DNA from: Endozoicomonas montiporae CL-33
GTDB lineage: Bacteria > Pseudomonadota > Gammaproteobacteria > Pseudomonadales > Endozoicomonadaceae
Assembly: GCF_001583435.1 (NCBI RefSeq)
Contig: NZ_CP013251.1
Coordinates: 2,191,617 to 2,255,616, forward strand
Direction: 5' to 3'
DNA length: 64,000 nucleotides
This document shows, one piece after another, positions 26,812 to 36,618 of this stretch (within the stretch, counting starts at the first letter, position 1; every line of letters starts with the position of its first letter). The notes beneath the pieces are model-generated. The model made no database searches and was not told where the DNA came from. It worked only from the letters and a program-made list of their open reading frames with translations. The translations under genes and the position numbers were made by a program.

Positions 26812-28314
26812 TCAGATTTTAAGCCAGCTCCTGGCCTGCTCAATATGTTCTGATGTCCAGCCCTTGAGTTCGTTCAGGTGTTCTGTTTCCATGCTGGACA
26901 GGCTCCATAGCTTTGCCAGCTCACTCATCGATTCCGGTTCGCCTTCGTTTTCAATCCGCTGTTGAATCTCGGTTAATTCATCATGGACCCGGGCTTTTTC
27001 TCCAATAAATATCTCCAGCTGTGCCTGTTTTGGAGCGTTGTTTTCTGCTGACTTTATTAGCGAAGCCAGTGCGAGCAGGTTGCCATGGCCGGATTTGAGT
27101 GCGGTAAAATCATGACGCCAGTGGTCGCTGGTGTCTGACTGAGATGTTGTCAGCTGATTGGCTTTGTCAAATTCTGCCATCAGCTGGTCATGGGGAAGTT
27201 TAGAATTCTGAAGCAGTTTTTCAAGCTGGTCGCGCGCCAGTAATCGTGATTCAGAGTCGCTGGTCTGTGATACTTGGTGTTCATAAAGTGTTGCAGCCGT
27301 GCTGATCAGTTTCTTCTGAAGCTGGCTTTGGATAGCCGGATCTTCAACGACACTGCTCATCCAGGTCTGAAAATCTTTCAGCAGGAACAGGTTCAGGTCG
27401 TCCGGATTGCCGCTTTTGGCTTCTTTCCTGCACTCATCGAGAAATGCACTGGCATCCTGACAGAAAGGCTCGGGATAGGCTTGTTCTTTTAAAGCGTCCA
27501 GCCGGTGTGAAAACGGAAAGTTTAGCATGTTTTCCAGCTGGATTTTCCCCCAGCTGTATTTGGTATGGCCGGCTGTTAACTGAGTCTCTTCCAGAGTGTC
27601 TTCAGGGAATTGAGACTCTTCCAGAACATCTTCAGGATCGTCCGGACCCATTCCCTGCATCTGCGCCTGATAGATAGCCAATATGTCATCATCATCCATT
27701 TCGGCTTCCGTGGTGATCTGATCAAGGAGGTTGGCAATTTTCTGTTGAACGGATCGTAATGACGGGTGTTCATGCAAGGTTTCCAGAAGTGTTTCAAGAT
27801 CCTTTTGTTGCTCTGAGCCTGCCTGATGAGTCGCCAGCTTATCCCATTTTTTTTCGATATGTTCAAAGAGATGTTTGGCCAGTCGCCTTCTGGCTCTTGG
27901 AGGAAGGGTGGATATTGTGTCGTACAGCTCAAGCAGTTGTGAAGGGGTGTCAGCCTGCTCTATCTCAGGTTTGATCACCTGCTCCAGTCTGGCGTTGTAT
28001 GTGCTGGTGAGGGCTTCCTGCTTTTCCGGTTTCAGACTGATGATATGACTTTTCAGGCTGAGCAGTTCATTAATGCTGTTGGCCTGATCGAGCTGACTGG
28101 TCAGATGGCTGGCGGATATCTGTTTTGTGTGAATGGTTTGCCCGGAGCGGCTGGTGGTGTTGCCCTTCAGGCCGCTGGTGGGGCTGGCGCTGGTTTTGCG
28201 AACCTTTCGATGCTCGTGTTTACCGGTGGAGATTTGCTCGGGAATATCGGGTTGGGCAGAAATCAGGCTGTCGCTGGCGTTGATTCCCTGCAGATTGCTA
28301 ATATCCCTTGACAT
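26812..28314 (-). CDS. large helical orphan protein, unknown function
   Basis: 500 aa that I do not recognise. It has no signal peptide and no membrane helix. The first 75 residues are Ser/Thr-rich and basic (HEHRKVRKTSASP), like a disordered secretion leader. The rest is acidic and predicted helical, with leucine- and glutamine-rich segments. An internal near-duplicate is visible (EDVLEESQFPEDTLEETQ). A cytosolic or type III/IV-secreted effector-like protein is possible, but this is inference from composition only. It lies between map and rpsB, a junction that is normally conserved, which marks it as an insertion specific to this lineage. Confidence 0.75.
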   Translation of the reverse strand: MSRDISNLQGINASDSLISAQPDIPEQISTGKHEHRKVRKTSASPTSGLKGNTTSRSGQTIHTKQISASHLTSQLDQANSINELLSLKSHIISLKPEKQEALTSTYNARLEQVIKPEIEQADTPSQLLELYDTISTLPPRARRRLAKHLFEHIEKKWDKLATHQAGSEQQKDLETLLETLHEHPSLRSVQQKIANLLDQITTEAEMDDDDILAIYQAQMQGMGPDDPEDVLEESQFPEDTLEETQLTAGHTKYSWGKIQLENMLNFPFSHRLDALKEQAYPEPFCQDASAFLDECRKEAKSGNPDDLNLFLLKDFQTWMSSVVEDPAIQSQLQKKLISTAATLYEHQVSQTSDSESRLLARDQLEKLLQNSKLPHDQLMAEFDKANQLTTSQSDTSDHWRHDFTALKSGHGNLLALASLIKSAENNAPKQAQLEIFIGEKARVHDELTEIQQRIENEGEPESMSELAKLWSLSSMETEHLNELKGWTSEHIEQARSWLKI

Positions 28315-28657
28315 TGGCCTGTGTCCACCTTCGTTGATAACGTCTACTTCTAAGAGTAGTCACCGGGTCTTCAGGGTACAGATCAGGAAATATCCTGACT
28401 CTGAAGGTGAAAGGTTTTAGTTCGATTTTTTTTGTGGTATAAATCGCCGTCTTCGTTCAATGGGGTCTGTGTGCAAACCGTTCCGGCTGCACTCTGAATC
28501 CGTTAGCGAAGCTTTTTTAACGACTTACAGAACTCACATGCACCGTCACATGACTCAGGGTGCCCAAAGGTTTGATGGTTCATCGGAAAGATCAAACCTG
28601 CCAGGGGTCGAACTCATGGGGTGCGTGGAGGCATAACCCTGTATCAGGAGAGATAAA
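28315..28657 (+). promoter_or_regulatory. rpsB promoter and long leader
   Basis: The 343 bp between the orphan and rpsB hold a TATAAA-like -10 near 28438 and then about 200 nt of leader with several short complementary segments, for example CAAAGGTTTGATG and GATCAAACCTG. In enteric bacteria S2 represses its own operon by binding such a leader. Whether this leader has that fold is not established here. Confidence 0.4.
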
Positions 28658-29434
28658 ATGGCGCAAGCCCATAACGTTACCATGCGTGACATGCTCAAGG
28701 CGGGCGTGCACTTCGGTCACCAGACCCGTTTCTGGAACCCAAAGATGAACAAATTCATCTTCGGTGCGCGCAACAAGATTCATATCATCAACCTTGAGCA
28801 CACCATGCCTGCGTTCACCGAAGCTATGGAGTTTATCCGTAAGCTGGCTGAAGGCAAGAACAAGGTTATGTTCGTAGGCACCAAGCGTGCTGCGGGCAAG
28901 ATCATCCGCGAAGAAGCTGCCCGTGCCGGTCAGCCATTCGTTGCTCACCGCTGGTTGGGCGGTATGCTGACTAACTACAAGACTATTCGTCAGTCTGTAC
29001 GTCGTCTGCGTGATCTGGAAGCTCAGTCTCAGGACGGTACCTTCGAGAAGCTGACCAAGAAAGAAGCTCTGATGCGTACTCGTGATCTGGAGAAGCTGGA
29101 TCGCTCTCTGGGTGGTATCAAGGAAATGGGCGGCCTGCCAGACGCGCTGTTCGTTATCGACGTTGAGCACGAGCGCATCGCTATTCAGGAAGCCAACAAG
29201 CTGGGTATTCCTGTTATCGGTATCGTTGATACCAACTCCAGCCCGGAAGGCGTAGACTTCGTTATCCCAGGTAACGATGACGCTATCCGCGCTATCCAGT
29301 TGTACGTTAAAGCTGCTGCTGACGTTATTCTGGAAGCTCGCGCTGCTGCCAGCACTGGCGCTGAAAGCGAATTTGTAGAAGTTGAAGTTGAAGCGGAAGC
29401 TGAAACCAAGGCTGACGACGCCGCGGAAGCTTAA
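28658..29434 (+). CDS. rpsB: 30S ribosomal protein S2
   Basis: 258 aa with the S2 family core [39 protein letters not shown] and [14 protein letters not shown]. The C-terminus is acidic and a little extended ([18 protein letters not shown]). It is a small-subunit protein needed for S1 binding. AGGAGAG precedes the ATG. A strong intrinsic terminator after the stop limits read-through into tsf. Confidence 0.99.
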   Translation: MAQAHNVTMRDMLKAGVHFGHQTRFWNPKMNKFIFGARNKIHIINLEHTMPAFTEAMEFIRKLAEGKNKVMFVGTKRAAGKIIREEAARAGQPFVAHRWLGGMLTNYKTIRQSVRRLRDLEAQSQDGTFEKLTKKEALMRTRDLEKLDRSLGGIKEMGGLPDALFVIDVEHERIAIQEANKLGIPVIGIVDTNSSPEGVDFVIPGNDDAIRAIQLYVKAAADVILEARAAASTGAESEFVEVEVEAEAETKADDAAEA

Positions 29435-29449
29435 TCTTCCAGGTGTTAG

Positions 29450-29479
29450 AAAAAGGGGGGGGGCTGAAGCCCCCTTTTT
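29450..29479 (+). terminator. rpsB-tsf intercistronic terminator
   Basis: An A/G-rich stem (A5 G9) pairs with C5 T5 around CTGAAG, 15 bp after the rpsB stop, and ends in five T. It is probably a partial terminator that sets the S2 to EF-Ts ratio, since tsf follows in the same direction. Confidence 0.9.
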
Positions 29480-29596
29480 CGGATTACGGGTATACCGAAT
29501 TTAACCTGAAAATGCCGATGAAATGTATGAGTTGTTCGATACTTCAATGGGCATTTTTCAGGAAATGACATTGAACTTTTGCGAGAGGAATTCACC

Positions 29597-30460
29597 ATGG
29601 CAGCAATTTCTGCAGCACTGGTAAAGGAGCTGCGTGAGCGCACCGGTCTGGGCATGATGGAGTGCAAGCGCGCTCTGAAAGAAGCCGGTGGCGACATCGA
29701 GAAAGCCATCGAAGAGATGCGTAAGTCCGGTCAGGCTAAAGCCGCCAAGAAAGCGGGTCGTACCGCTGCTGAAGGCATCGTGATGACCAAGGTAGCTGAC
29801 GACGCTTCCTTCGGTATCGTTGTTGAAGTGAACAGTGAAACCGACTTCGTTGCCCGTGACGACGGTTTTGTTGCTTTCGTTCAGAAAGTAACTGACGCTG
29901 CATTCGAGCGCAAGGAAACCAACATCGCTGCACTGATGGAAGGTGAACTGGAAGCTGCTCGTCTGGAACTGGTTCAGAAAATCGGTGAGAACATCAGCGT
30001 TCGTCGCGCTGTAATCGTAGAAGGTGGTGTTGTTGGTTCTTACGTGCACGGCAACAAGCGTATCGCTGTTCTGGTTAGCCAGGAAGGTGGTGACGTAGAG
30101 CTGGCTCGTGATGTATCTATGCACGTTGCCGCTGTTAACCCTCAGGTGGTTAACAAGGAAGACATGCCTGCTGAGCTGGTAGAAAAAGAGAAGGAAATCT
30201 TCAAGGCTCAGGCAGAGCAGTCCGGTAAGCCAGCTGAAATCATCGAGAAGATGATTGTTGGTCGTATCAACAAGTTCCTGTCCGAAAGCAGCCTGGTTGA
30301 ACAGCCTTTCGTTAAAGATCCTGACACCAAAGTGGGCGCTCTGGCTAAGAAAGCCGGCGCGACCATCAACAGCTTCGTGCGTTTCGAAGTGGGTGAAGGT
30401 ATCGAGAAAGAAGAAGTGGATTTTGCTGCTGAAGTGGCAGCAGCAGCTGCAGGCGCTTAA
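29597..30460 (+). CDS. tsf: Elongation factor Ts
   Basis: 287 aa from ATG 29597, with GAGAGGAA six bases upstream. The N-terminal UBA-like domain ([20 protein letters not shown]) and the EF-Tu contact motif ([17 protein letters not shown]) are intact. EF-Ts exchanges GDP for GTP on EF-Tu. It is followed by a 294-bp structured spacer before pyrH, longer than usual. Confidence 0.98.
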   Translation: MAAISAALVKELRERTGLGMMECKRALKEAGGDIEKAIEEMRKSGQAKAAKKAGRTAAEGIVMTKVADDASFGIVVEVNSETDFVARDDGFVAFVQKVTDAAFERKETNIAALMEGELEAARLELVQKIGENISVRRAVIVEGGVVGSYVHGNKRIAVLVSQEGGDVELARDVSMHVAAVNPQVVNKEDMPAELVEKEKEIFKAQAEQSGKPAEIIEKMIVGRINKFLSESSLVEQPFVKDPDTKVGALAKKAGATINSFVRFEVGEGIEKEEVDFAAEVAAAAAGA

Positions 30461-30754
30461 TTTCTCTGCAGTATGCCGGGGTTTGTTGCATTGACATCCT
30501 CCGGCCTTGCCAGGCTGGAAGCAGTTGGTTATCAACGGTTTGCCGTTCTTTGTAGCGGGTATGCTGGTGGTAGTCTGGTGCTGTGACGGCTTCAGGCGAC
30601 AAGGCTGAAAGCTTCCAGCCGGAAGCTCTCTGAGTTCGGAGAGCTTCTGATCCAACATCCGGTATTTCTGACAGCAGGATTTCTGACAGCAGGATTTCTG
30701 ACAACAGAGGCACCGGGTGTTATTATCCGCCTATCTTTGATACGGAAGCTGAAC
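30461..30754 (+). promoter_or_regulatory. structured tsf-pyrH spacer with competing hairpins
   Basis: Several stems are visible: AGCTTCC/GGAAGCT (30610-30627), and a longer GAAGCTCTC/GAGAGCTTC (30622-30647). The two share bases 30622-30627, so they cannot form together. A CTTCAG/CTGAAAG pair lies just upstream. This looks like an attenuator or RNA switch ahead of pyrH-frr, but no ligand family is recognisable. Confidence 0.45.
30664..30708 (+). repeat. 15-bp tandem repeat, three copies
   Basis: ATTTCTGACAGCAGG occurs at 30664-30678 and 30679-30693 exactly, and again at 30694-30708 with changes near its end. It lies between the hairpins and the pyrH start. Confidence 0.9.
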
Positions 30755-31492
30755 ATGCCGGTAAATGATCGACAACCGAAATACAAGCGTATTCTTCTCA
30801 AGCTCAGCGGTGAGGCACTGCAGGGCTCCAATGATTTCGGCATAGACCCTGGTGTACTGGATCGTATGGCCCTGGAAATTGGTCAACTGGTAGGTATCGG
30901 TGTCCAGGTTGGTATCGTTATTGGTGGTGGTAACCTGTTTCGTGGTGCAGAACTGAGTGCTGCGGGTCTGGATCGCGTCACTGGCGATCACATGGGTATG
31001 CTGGCAACGGTAATGAATGCCCTGGCTATGCGTGATGCCCTGGAACGTTCCAATATCAATACCCGGGTTATGTCTTCTATCCCGATGAGTGGTGTGGTTG
31101 AACACTACGATCATCGTCGTGCAATGCGTCACCTCAGTGAAGGTGATGTCGTAATTTTCTCCGCCGGTACCGGCAATCCTTTCTTTACCACTGATTCTGC
31201 TGCCTGCCTGCGCGGCATCGAAGTCGATGTTGACGCGGTGCTGAAAGCCACCAAAGTGGATGGTGTCTACGACAAAGACCCTGTTAAACATTCCGATGCG
31301 GTCAAGTTTGAGCACCTGACTTACGATGAAGTGCTGGACCGTAAACTCGGCGTGATGGATCTGACAGCAATCTGTCTGGTGCGTGACCAGAATATGCCTT
31401 TGCGTGTATTTAACATGAACAAGCCCGGTGCATTGCTGAGTGTTGTAGTAGGTAGTAATGAAGGAACACTTGTTTCAGGGGGTCAACAATGA
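30755..31492 (+). CDS. pyrH: UMP kinase
   Basis: 245 aa from ATG 30755, preceded by GGAAG; the open frame begins at a TTG 18 bp earlier, which is less likely. Amino-acid-kinase fold motifs are clear: [25 protein letters not shown] and [15 protein letters not shown]. It phosphorylates UMP to UDP in the cytosol, the first step from UMP towards UTP and CTP. Its stop overlaps the frr start (ATGA), so the two are coupled. Confidence 0.98.
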   Translation: MPVNDRQPKYKRILLKLSGEALQGSNDFGIDPGVLDRMALEIGQLVGIGVQVGIVIGGGNLFRGAELSAAGLDRVTGDHMGMLATVMNALAMRDALERSNINTRVMSSIPMSGVVEHYDHRRAMRHLSEGDVVIFSAGTGNPFFTTDSAACLRGIEVDVDAVLKATKVDGVYDKDPVKHSDAVKFEHLTYDEVLDRKLGVMDLTAICLVRDQNMPLRVFNMNKPGALLSVVVGSNEGTLVSGGQQ

Positions 31493-32046
31493 TTAATGAA
31501 ATTAAAGACGACGCTAAAGAGCGTATGGGGAAGACACTGGATTCCCTGACAATCGCGTTTAACAAAATCCGCACAGGTCGTGCACACCCAAGCTTGCTGG
31601 ATGGTATCAAGGTTTCTTACTACGGTTCCGAGACACCACTGGGGCAGATGGCCAACATCTCTGCTGAAGACGCTCGTACTCTGGCAGTACGTGTCTGGGA
31701 AAAGTCCATGGTGCCTGATATTGAGAAGGCCATCATCAAGTCTGATCTGGGTCTGAACCCTTCAACCGCTGGTGAGGTGATTCGTATTCCTCTGCCGCCT
31801 CTGACCGAAGAAACCCGTAAGGGTTATGTTCGCCAGGCGCGTGCTGAAGCTGAAAACGCCAAAATTGCCATTCGTAACATTCGTCGCGATGCTCTGTCTG
31901 ACTTCAAAGAGCTGGAGAAAGAAAAAGAGATCAGTGAAGACGAAGAGCGTCGTGCAGCTGATGATACTCAGAAGATCACTGACAGCTTTGTGGCTGAAGT
32001 GGACAAGGCGCTGGCTGCCAAAGAAAGCGATCTGATGGAAGTCTGA
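31489..32046 (+). CDS. frr: Ribosome recycling factor
   Basis: 185 aa, the standard length, with family segments [19 protein letters not shown] and [19 protein letters not shown]. With EF-G it splits the post-termination ribosome. The ATG overlaps the pyrH stop. Confidence 0.99.
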   Translation: MINEIKDDAKERMGKTLDSLTIAFNKIRTGRAHPSLLDGIKVSYYGSETPLGQMANISAEDARTLAVRVWEKSMVPDIEKAIIKSDLGLNPSTAGEVIRIPLPPLTEETRKGYVRQARAEAENAKIAIRNIRRDALSDFKELEKEKEISEDEERRAADDTQKITDSFVAEVDKALAAKESDLMEV

Positions 32047-32153
32047 TCTCTGCCAGTTACTTTGCAGGTGCTTGCTTTTTTGGGCTGGCTCCTGCAAGGT
32101 TTTCTTATAAGCCTGTTGTTTCTCTTCAATTTTTTCAGATCAGCATAGACTTC

Positions 32154-32933
32154 ATGGCAATGACACCGCAAATGGAAACCGGCAGTGCGCAGGGAATTCC
32201 CAAAGATAAGCTGCCACAACATATTGCCATTATTCTGGATGGCAACAACCGCTGGGCAAAAAAACGACGACTGCCTGGTCTGGCGGGTCATCGCGCCGGT
32301 GTGTCAGCAGTACGTAATATTGTTGAAGCCTGTGGTGAATATGGCGTAAAAGTACTTACGCTGTTTGCCTTTAGCAGTGAAAACTGGAATCGCCCCCGTA
32401 ACGAAGTCAATGGCCTTATGGAGCTTTTTCTCCGGGCCCTGAGGCGGGAAACCCGTCGCCTCAAGCGCAACCAGATTCGCCTTAAAATTATTGGTGATGT
32501 GTCCGGTTTCAGTCCTGATATTCAACGTCATATCCGTGAAGCGGAGGCTCTGACCGCTAATGAGCATAAAGTAACGCTTGTGATTGCTGCGAACTATGGT
32601 GGCATGTGGGATATTGCCCAGGCCAGCCAGCAGATAGCGCGAAAGGTCAAGCAAGGCGAATTGCATGCTGATGAAGTGACTCAGGAAGTGATTGAATCGC
32701 ACCTGAGTACAGCAGGTTTACCGGCTCCGGATTTGCTGATTCGTACCAGTGGTGAACAGCGGATCAGTAACTTTTTGCTATGGCAGTGTGCCTACAGCGA
32801 GTTTTATTTTACCGATACTCTGTGGCCGGATTTTGACCGGGCAGAGTTTCATCGTGCGCTCCTGGATTATGTAGGCCGACAGCGACGTTTCGGCAAGACC
32901 AGTGAGCAGGTGGAGGCTGAGGCTACGTGTTAA
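32154..32933 (+). CDS. uppS: Undecaprenyl diphosphate synthase
   Basis: 259 aa cis-prenyltransferase: HIAIILDGNNRWAKKR holds the catalytic Asp (residue 29), followed by HRAGVSAVRN, FAFSSENWNRP and LIRTSGEQRISNFLLWQ. It makes C55 undecaprenyl diphosphate, the lipid carrier for peptidoglycan and other wall polymers. It has a slightly long N-terminus. Its last codons overlap the cdsA start. Confidence 0.98.
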   Translation: MAMTPQMETGSAQGIPKDKLPQHIAIILDGNNRWAKKRRLPGLAGHRAGVSAVRNIVEACGEYGVKVLTLFAFSSENWNRPRNEVNGLMELFLRALRRETRRLKRNQIRLKIIGDVSGFSPDIQRHIREAEALTANEHKVTLVIAANYGGMWDIAQASQQIARKVKQGELHADEVTQEVIESHLSTAGLPAPDLLIRTSGEQRISNFLLWQCAYSEFYFTDTLWPDFDRAEFHRALLDYVGRQRRFGKTSEQVEAEATC

Positions 32934-33727
32934 AACAACGAATTCTGACCGCGCTGGTGTTGGCCCCTCTGGCCCTTGCTGGCGTGATTTTTCTTTCCCC
33001 GGCGGTTTTTTCTGTCCTGACAGCGCTTATCATCATGCTGGCTGCCTGGGAGTGGGCTAATCTGGCTGGTTTTGAACAGTCAGGGAAGCGGATATTATTT
33101 TCCCTGTTTACCGGATTGGTTTGCTGGCTGGTTTCCGGCTTGTCTCATACTCTGGTGCTAAGTATCGGAGCCGCCTGGTGGGTGGTTGCGCTGGTGCTGG
33201 TGAAAGGTTACCCAAAGACTGCAGCCTATTGCCAGAATCAGGTGTTACGCCTGTTTATGGGTATTCTGACTCTGGTACCTGCCTGGTTTGCGCTGGTTCA
33301 GCTGAAGCAGTTTGACCATACGGGTATGACCATTTTATTTGTCTTTTTCCTGGTCTGGGCTGCCGATGTCGGCGCTTATTTTGCGGGCCGGGCACTGGGT
33401 AAGCATAAGCTGGCTGTGAATGTCAGTCCCAAGAAAACCCTCGAAGGTCTGGTAGGTGGGCTGTTGCTGTCTTTGCTGGTAGCGGCCTGTGTCGGCTTGT
33501 ACTTCGAGTTTACTTTCGCCAGAGGTATGGGGTTGCTGCTGTTGACCGTAGTGGTTGGCATTGTGTCGGTGCTGGGTGATCTGTTTGAAAGCCTGCTCAA
33601 GCGTGAGCGAGGCATAAAGGACAGCAGTAACCTGTTGCCGGGGCATGGCGGTATTCTTGATCGCATCGACAGTCTGACGGCTGCAGTCCCTGTGTTTGCT
33701 CTCGCACTGCTTGGCAGTGGAGGTTGA
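32927..33727 (+). CDS. cdsA: Phosphatidate cytidylyltransferase
   Basis: 266 aa inner-membrane enzyme with about seven helices and the CDS signature KRERGIKDSSNLLPGHGGILDRIDSL near the C-terminus. It makes CDP-diacylglycerol, the precursor of all phospholipids. The start is GTG at 32927, inside the end of uppS (7-bp overlap). Confidence 0.97.
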   Translation: MLKQRILTALVLAPLALAGVIFLSPAVFSVLTALIIMLAAWEWANLAGFEQSGKRILFSLFTGLVCWLVSGLSHTLVLSIGAAWWVVALVLVKGYPKTAAYCQNQVLRLFMGILTLVPAWFALVQLKQFDHTGMTILFVFFLVWAADVGAYFAGRALGKHKLAVNVSPKKTLEGLVGGLLLSLLVAACVGLYFEFTFARGMGLLLLTVVVGIVSVLGDLFESLLKRERGIKDSSNLLPGHGGILDRIDSLTAAVPVFALALLGSGG

Positions 33728-33730
33728 TAG

Positions 33731-34963
33731 ATGGTTATGGGACAGGGTAAAGCCAGTCAGCAGGGCATTGTCGCCGGAAGTAGAGTGCAACAACTTTGCG
33801 TGCTGGGATCGACCGGTTCGATCGGTAAAAGTACGTTGGATGTTGTAGCCCGCAATGCTGACCGTTATAGAGTACGTTCACTGGTGGCGGGTAAAAATGC
33901 CCGTATGATGCTTGAACAGGTGCGTCAGTTTGCTCCGGAATATGCGGTTATGGCCGATCCGGAAGCGGCGGATACGCTGAGGGAATGGGTCAGGCAAGAA
34001 CAGCTGGCCACCGAAGTGTTGTCTGGTACTCTGTCTGTTGCACAAGCGGCTGCAGACAGTGAAGTTGATGTAGTGATGGCTGCCATTGTCGGGGCGGCGG
34101 GGTTGTTGCCAACGCTGGCTGCGGTTAAGGCGGGTAAAAAAGTTCTGCTGGCAAATAAAGAAGCGCTGGTGATGACGGGGGCGCTGTTTATGGACTCGGT
34201 TAAAGAGTCAGGCTCGCTGCTGTTGCCCATTGACAGTGAACATAATGCCATTTTTCAGTGCATGCCGCCTGATTATCAGCAAGGGTTGGAGCAGGTGGGT
34301 GTGGAGCGTATTCTGTTAACGGCTTCTGGTGGCCCCTTTCGGGATACCCCGCTGGACACCTTTGCCGGTATTACGCCTGAGCAGGCTTGCGCCCATCCAA
34401 ACTGGAGCATGGGGCGCAAAATTTCCGTAGATTCGGCCACCATGATGAACAAAGGTCTTGAGTATATTGAAGCCTGCTGGCTGTTCGGGGCAACGCCGGA
34501 TCAAGTGGATGTGGTGATTCATCCGCAAAGTATCATTCACTCGCTGGTGGACTATAAAGATGGTTCCATGCTGGCGCAAATGGGTAATCCGGATATGCGC
34601 ACCCCTATTGCCCATGCCATGGCCTGGCCAGAACGTATTCAGTCGGGTGTGAGGTCATTGTCTCTGGCTGATATCGGTCGCCTTGATTTTTATGATCCCT
34701 GCATGGAGCGTTTCCGTTGCCTTAAGCTGGCACAGGATGCCGCTTTTGCAGGTGGTACAGCAGCCGCTATGCTGAATGCTGCCAACGAGGAGGCTGTTGA
34801 TGCTTTTTTGGAAAAGGGTTTGCGTTTTGACCGGATTCCGGAAGTGGTTGATGCAACCCTTCAGGTATTGCAGGTGCATAATGCGGGAGATATTGAGCAG
34901 GTTCTGGATGCTGACCGGCAAGCCCGTAAACTGGCGCGGCAACAAATAGTTCGCTGGCATTGA
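33731..34963 (+). CDS. dxr: 1-deoxy-D-xylulose 5-phosphate reductoisomerase
   Basis: 410 aa with NADPH loop [25 protein letters not shown], the metal and substrate site [13 protein letters not shown] and [11 protein letters not shown], and [18 protein letters not shown]. It makes MEP in the non-mevalonate isoprenoid pathway; ispD and ispF of the same pathway are also in this window. It has a 10-residue N-terminal extension before the Rossmann fold. The start is 3 bp after the cdsA stop. Confidence 0.98.
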   Translation: MVMGQGKASQQGIVAGSRVQQLCVLGSTGSIGKSTLDVVARNADRYRVRSLVAGKNARMMLEQVRQFAPEYAVMADPEAADTLREWVRQEQLATEVLSGTLSVAQAAADSEVDVVMAAIVGAAGLLPTLAAVKAGKKVLLANKEALVMTGALFMDSVKESGSLLLPIDSEHNAIFQCMPPDYQQGLEQVGVERILLTASGGPFRDTPLDTFAGITPEQACAHPNWSMGRKISVDSATMMNKGLEYIEACWLFGATPDQVDVVIHPQSIIHSLVDYKDGSMLAQMGNPDMRTPIAHAMAWPERIQSGVRSLSLADIGRLDFYDPCMERFRCLKLAQDAAFAGGTAAAMLNAANEEAVDAFLEKGLRFDRIPEVVDATLQVLQVHNAGDIEQVLDADRQARKLARQQIVRWH

Positions 34964-35074
34964 ACAACCTGCCTGTTTGAAATGATGATAACAGTTTCCG
35001 GCGTGGTGCCGGACTAATGATAATGATGATTACTACGAATTTGCAGGAAGCAGCTGGGAGGCTTTAGGTACTCT

Positions 35075-36460
35075 ATGATTTTTGGGTCTTTACAAACGCT
35101 GGCTGCTTTTGTCATCACGCTGGGAATACTGGTCAGCATACATGAGTTCGGACACTTCTGGGTGGCGCGTAAATGCGGTGTCAAAGTGTTACGATTTTCG
35201 GTTGGCTTTGGTAAGCCTCTCTGGACCTGGACAGACAGGTTGGGCACCGAATATGTAGTGGCGCTGATACCGCTTGGCGGCTACGTTAAAATGCTGGATG
35301 AGCGCGAAGGGCCGGTTGCCGAAAGCGAGAGGCACGAGTCATTCAACTCCAAGCCTGTGCTGTCTCGTATTGCCATTGTGGCCGCTGGGCCAATTGCCAA
35401 TTTTATCCTGGCTGTTTTTGCCCTTTGGCTGATGTACATGGCAGGTATTCGTACCATTGTTCCCCAGGTGGGCAGTGTGTTGCCCGATTCGCCAGCCGCA
35501 GTGGCTGGCATTATACCAGGCGATGAAATTGTCAGTATTGATGGTGAGGAAACCCCGGGCTGGCAGCAGGTAAATCTGGAATTATTGTCTTCCATTGGAG
35601 ATACGCGCAATCTTTCGGTTGCAACGCGGGCAGGCGTTCCCGGTGAGTTGTCGTCCGCGGCGGTGCGAAATAAAACCGTTGCCATTTCTGACTGGCTGGT
35701 GGATGACAGTGGAGACGGTATTGCTGATCCGGTCAGGGCGCTGGGTATTGAGCCTTATACGCCGTTAATTCCTGCAGTGCTGGGCGAATTGAGCCCGGAC
35801 GGTGCTGCCAGAGCGGCCGGACTGCAAGCCGGTGACCGGATTCTTACCAGTAATGGGCAGCCTGTTAAAGACTGGCTGAGCTGGGTTCAGGTGATTCGTG
35901 CGAATGCCGGAAAGACTATTCAGGTTGAGCTGGAGAGGGAAGGTCGGCGGCTGAATCTTGCCTTGACGCCGGGTACCCGGGAGTTGAATGGTGAACCTTC
36001 CGGTTATATTGGTGCAGGTGTTCAGCAGGTAGGCTGGCCGGACGATATGGTTCGAAAGCTCCAGTTTAATCCGGTTGCGGCTTTACCGAAAGCGCTTGAC
36101 AGTACCTGGACTCTGACCAGTATGACGGTGGAGTCGTTGTGGAAAATGGTGGCCGGACTGGTTTCAGTGAAAAACTTGAGTGGCCCGATAACCATTGCTA
36201 AAGTGGCTGGCGCATCGCTGCAATCCGGACTGGAAAATTTTCTCTATTTTCTGTCGATGTTGAGTGTCAGCCTGGGTGTTTTGAATCTGTTACCGATACC
36301 GGTACTTGATGGTGGACACCTGTTGTTTTATCTGATTGAACTGGTTCGGGGTAAGCCGGTTTCGGAACGAGTGCAGGTACTTGGTCTGAAAATTGGTGTA
36401 ACCTTTGTGGTCGGTATAATGATGCTGGCTCTGTATAACGATTTGAGCAGACTGTTTTGA
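35075..36460 (+). CDS. rseP: RseP site-2 intramembrane zinc protease
   Basis: 461 aa. The zinc site HEFGH lies in the first helix (VSIHEFGHFWVARKCGV), and the third ligand in PIPVLDGGHLLFY near the C-terminus. Two PDZ domains lie between (VGSVLPDSPAAVAGIIPGDEIVSIDG and LGELSPDGAARAAGLQAGDRILTSNG). It cleaves anti-sigma factor RseA to release sigma E during envelope stress. It sits between dxr and bamA, as in most gammaproteobacteria. Confidence 0.97.
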   Translation: MIFGSLQTLAAFVITLGILVSIHEFGHFWVARKCGVKVLRFSVGFGKPLWTWTDRLGTEYVVALIPLGGYVKMLDEREGPVAESERHESFNSKPVLSRIAIVAAGPIANFILAVFALWLMYMAGIRTIVPQVGSVLPDSPAAVAGIIPGDEIVSIDGEETPGWQQVNLELLSSIGDTRNLSVATRAGVPGELSSAAVRNKTVAISDWLVDDSGDGIADPVRALGIEPYTPLIPAVLGELSPDGAARAAGLQAGDRILTSNGQPVKDWLSWVQVIRANAGKTIQVELEREGRRLNLALTPGTRELNGEPSGYIGAGVQQVGWPDDMVRKLQFNPVAALPKALDSTWTLTSMTVESLWKMVAGLVSVKNLSGPITIAKVAGASLQSGLENFLYFLSMLSVSLGVLNLLPIPVLDGGHLLFYLIELVRGKPVSERVQVLGLKIGVTFVVGIMMLALYNDLSRLF

Positions 36461-36618
36461 TGTAGACTGGATGCCACGGGCGGTCAGTGATTCTGGCCAT
36501 CAGGCGGTATCTGGTCATTGGTTAATAGCCATGAGCGAAGAAAGTTGCGTTTTCATCGCGTCACGAATTGAAAAGCGACTTTTATGGTAAAAACGAACAC
36601 GGACAAAGAACGGATTCC

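Noticed and set aside
29558..30658. 366-aa minus-strand open frame across tsf
   Set aside because: It is antisense to tsf, whose biased codons create long open antisense frames; no family resemblance.
30664..30708. Possible CRISPR array
   Set aside because: The 15-bp units are head to tail without spacers, so this and the other short arrays in the window are simple tandem repeats.
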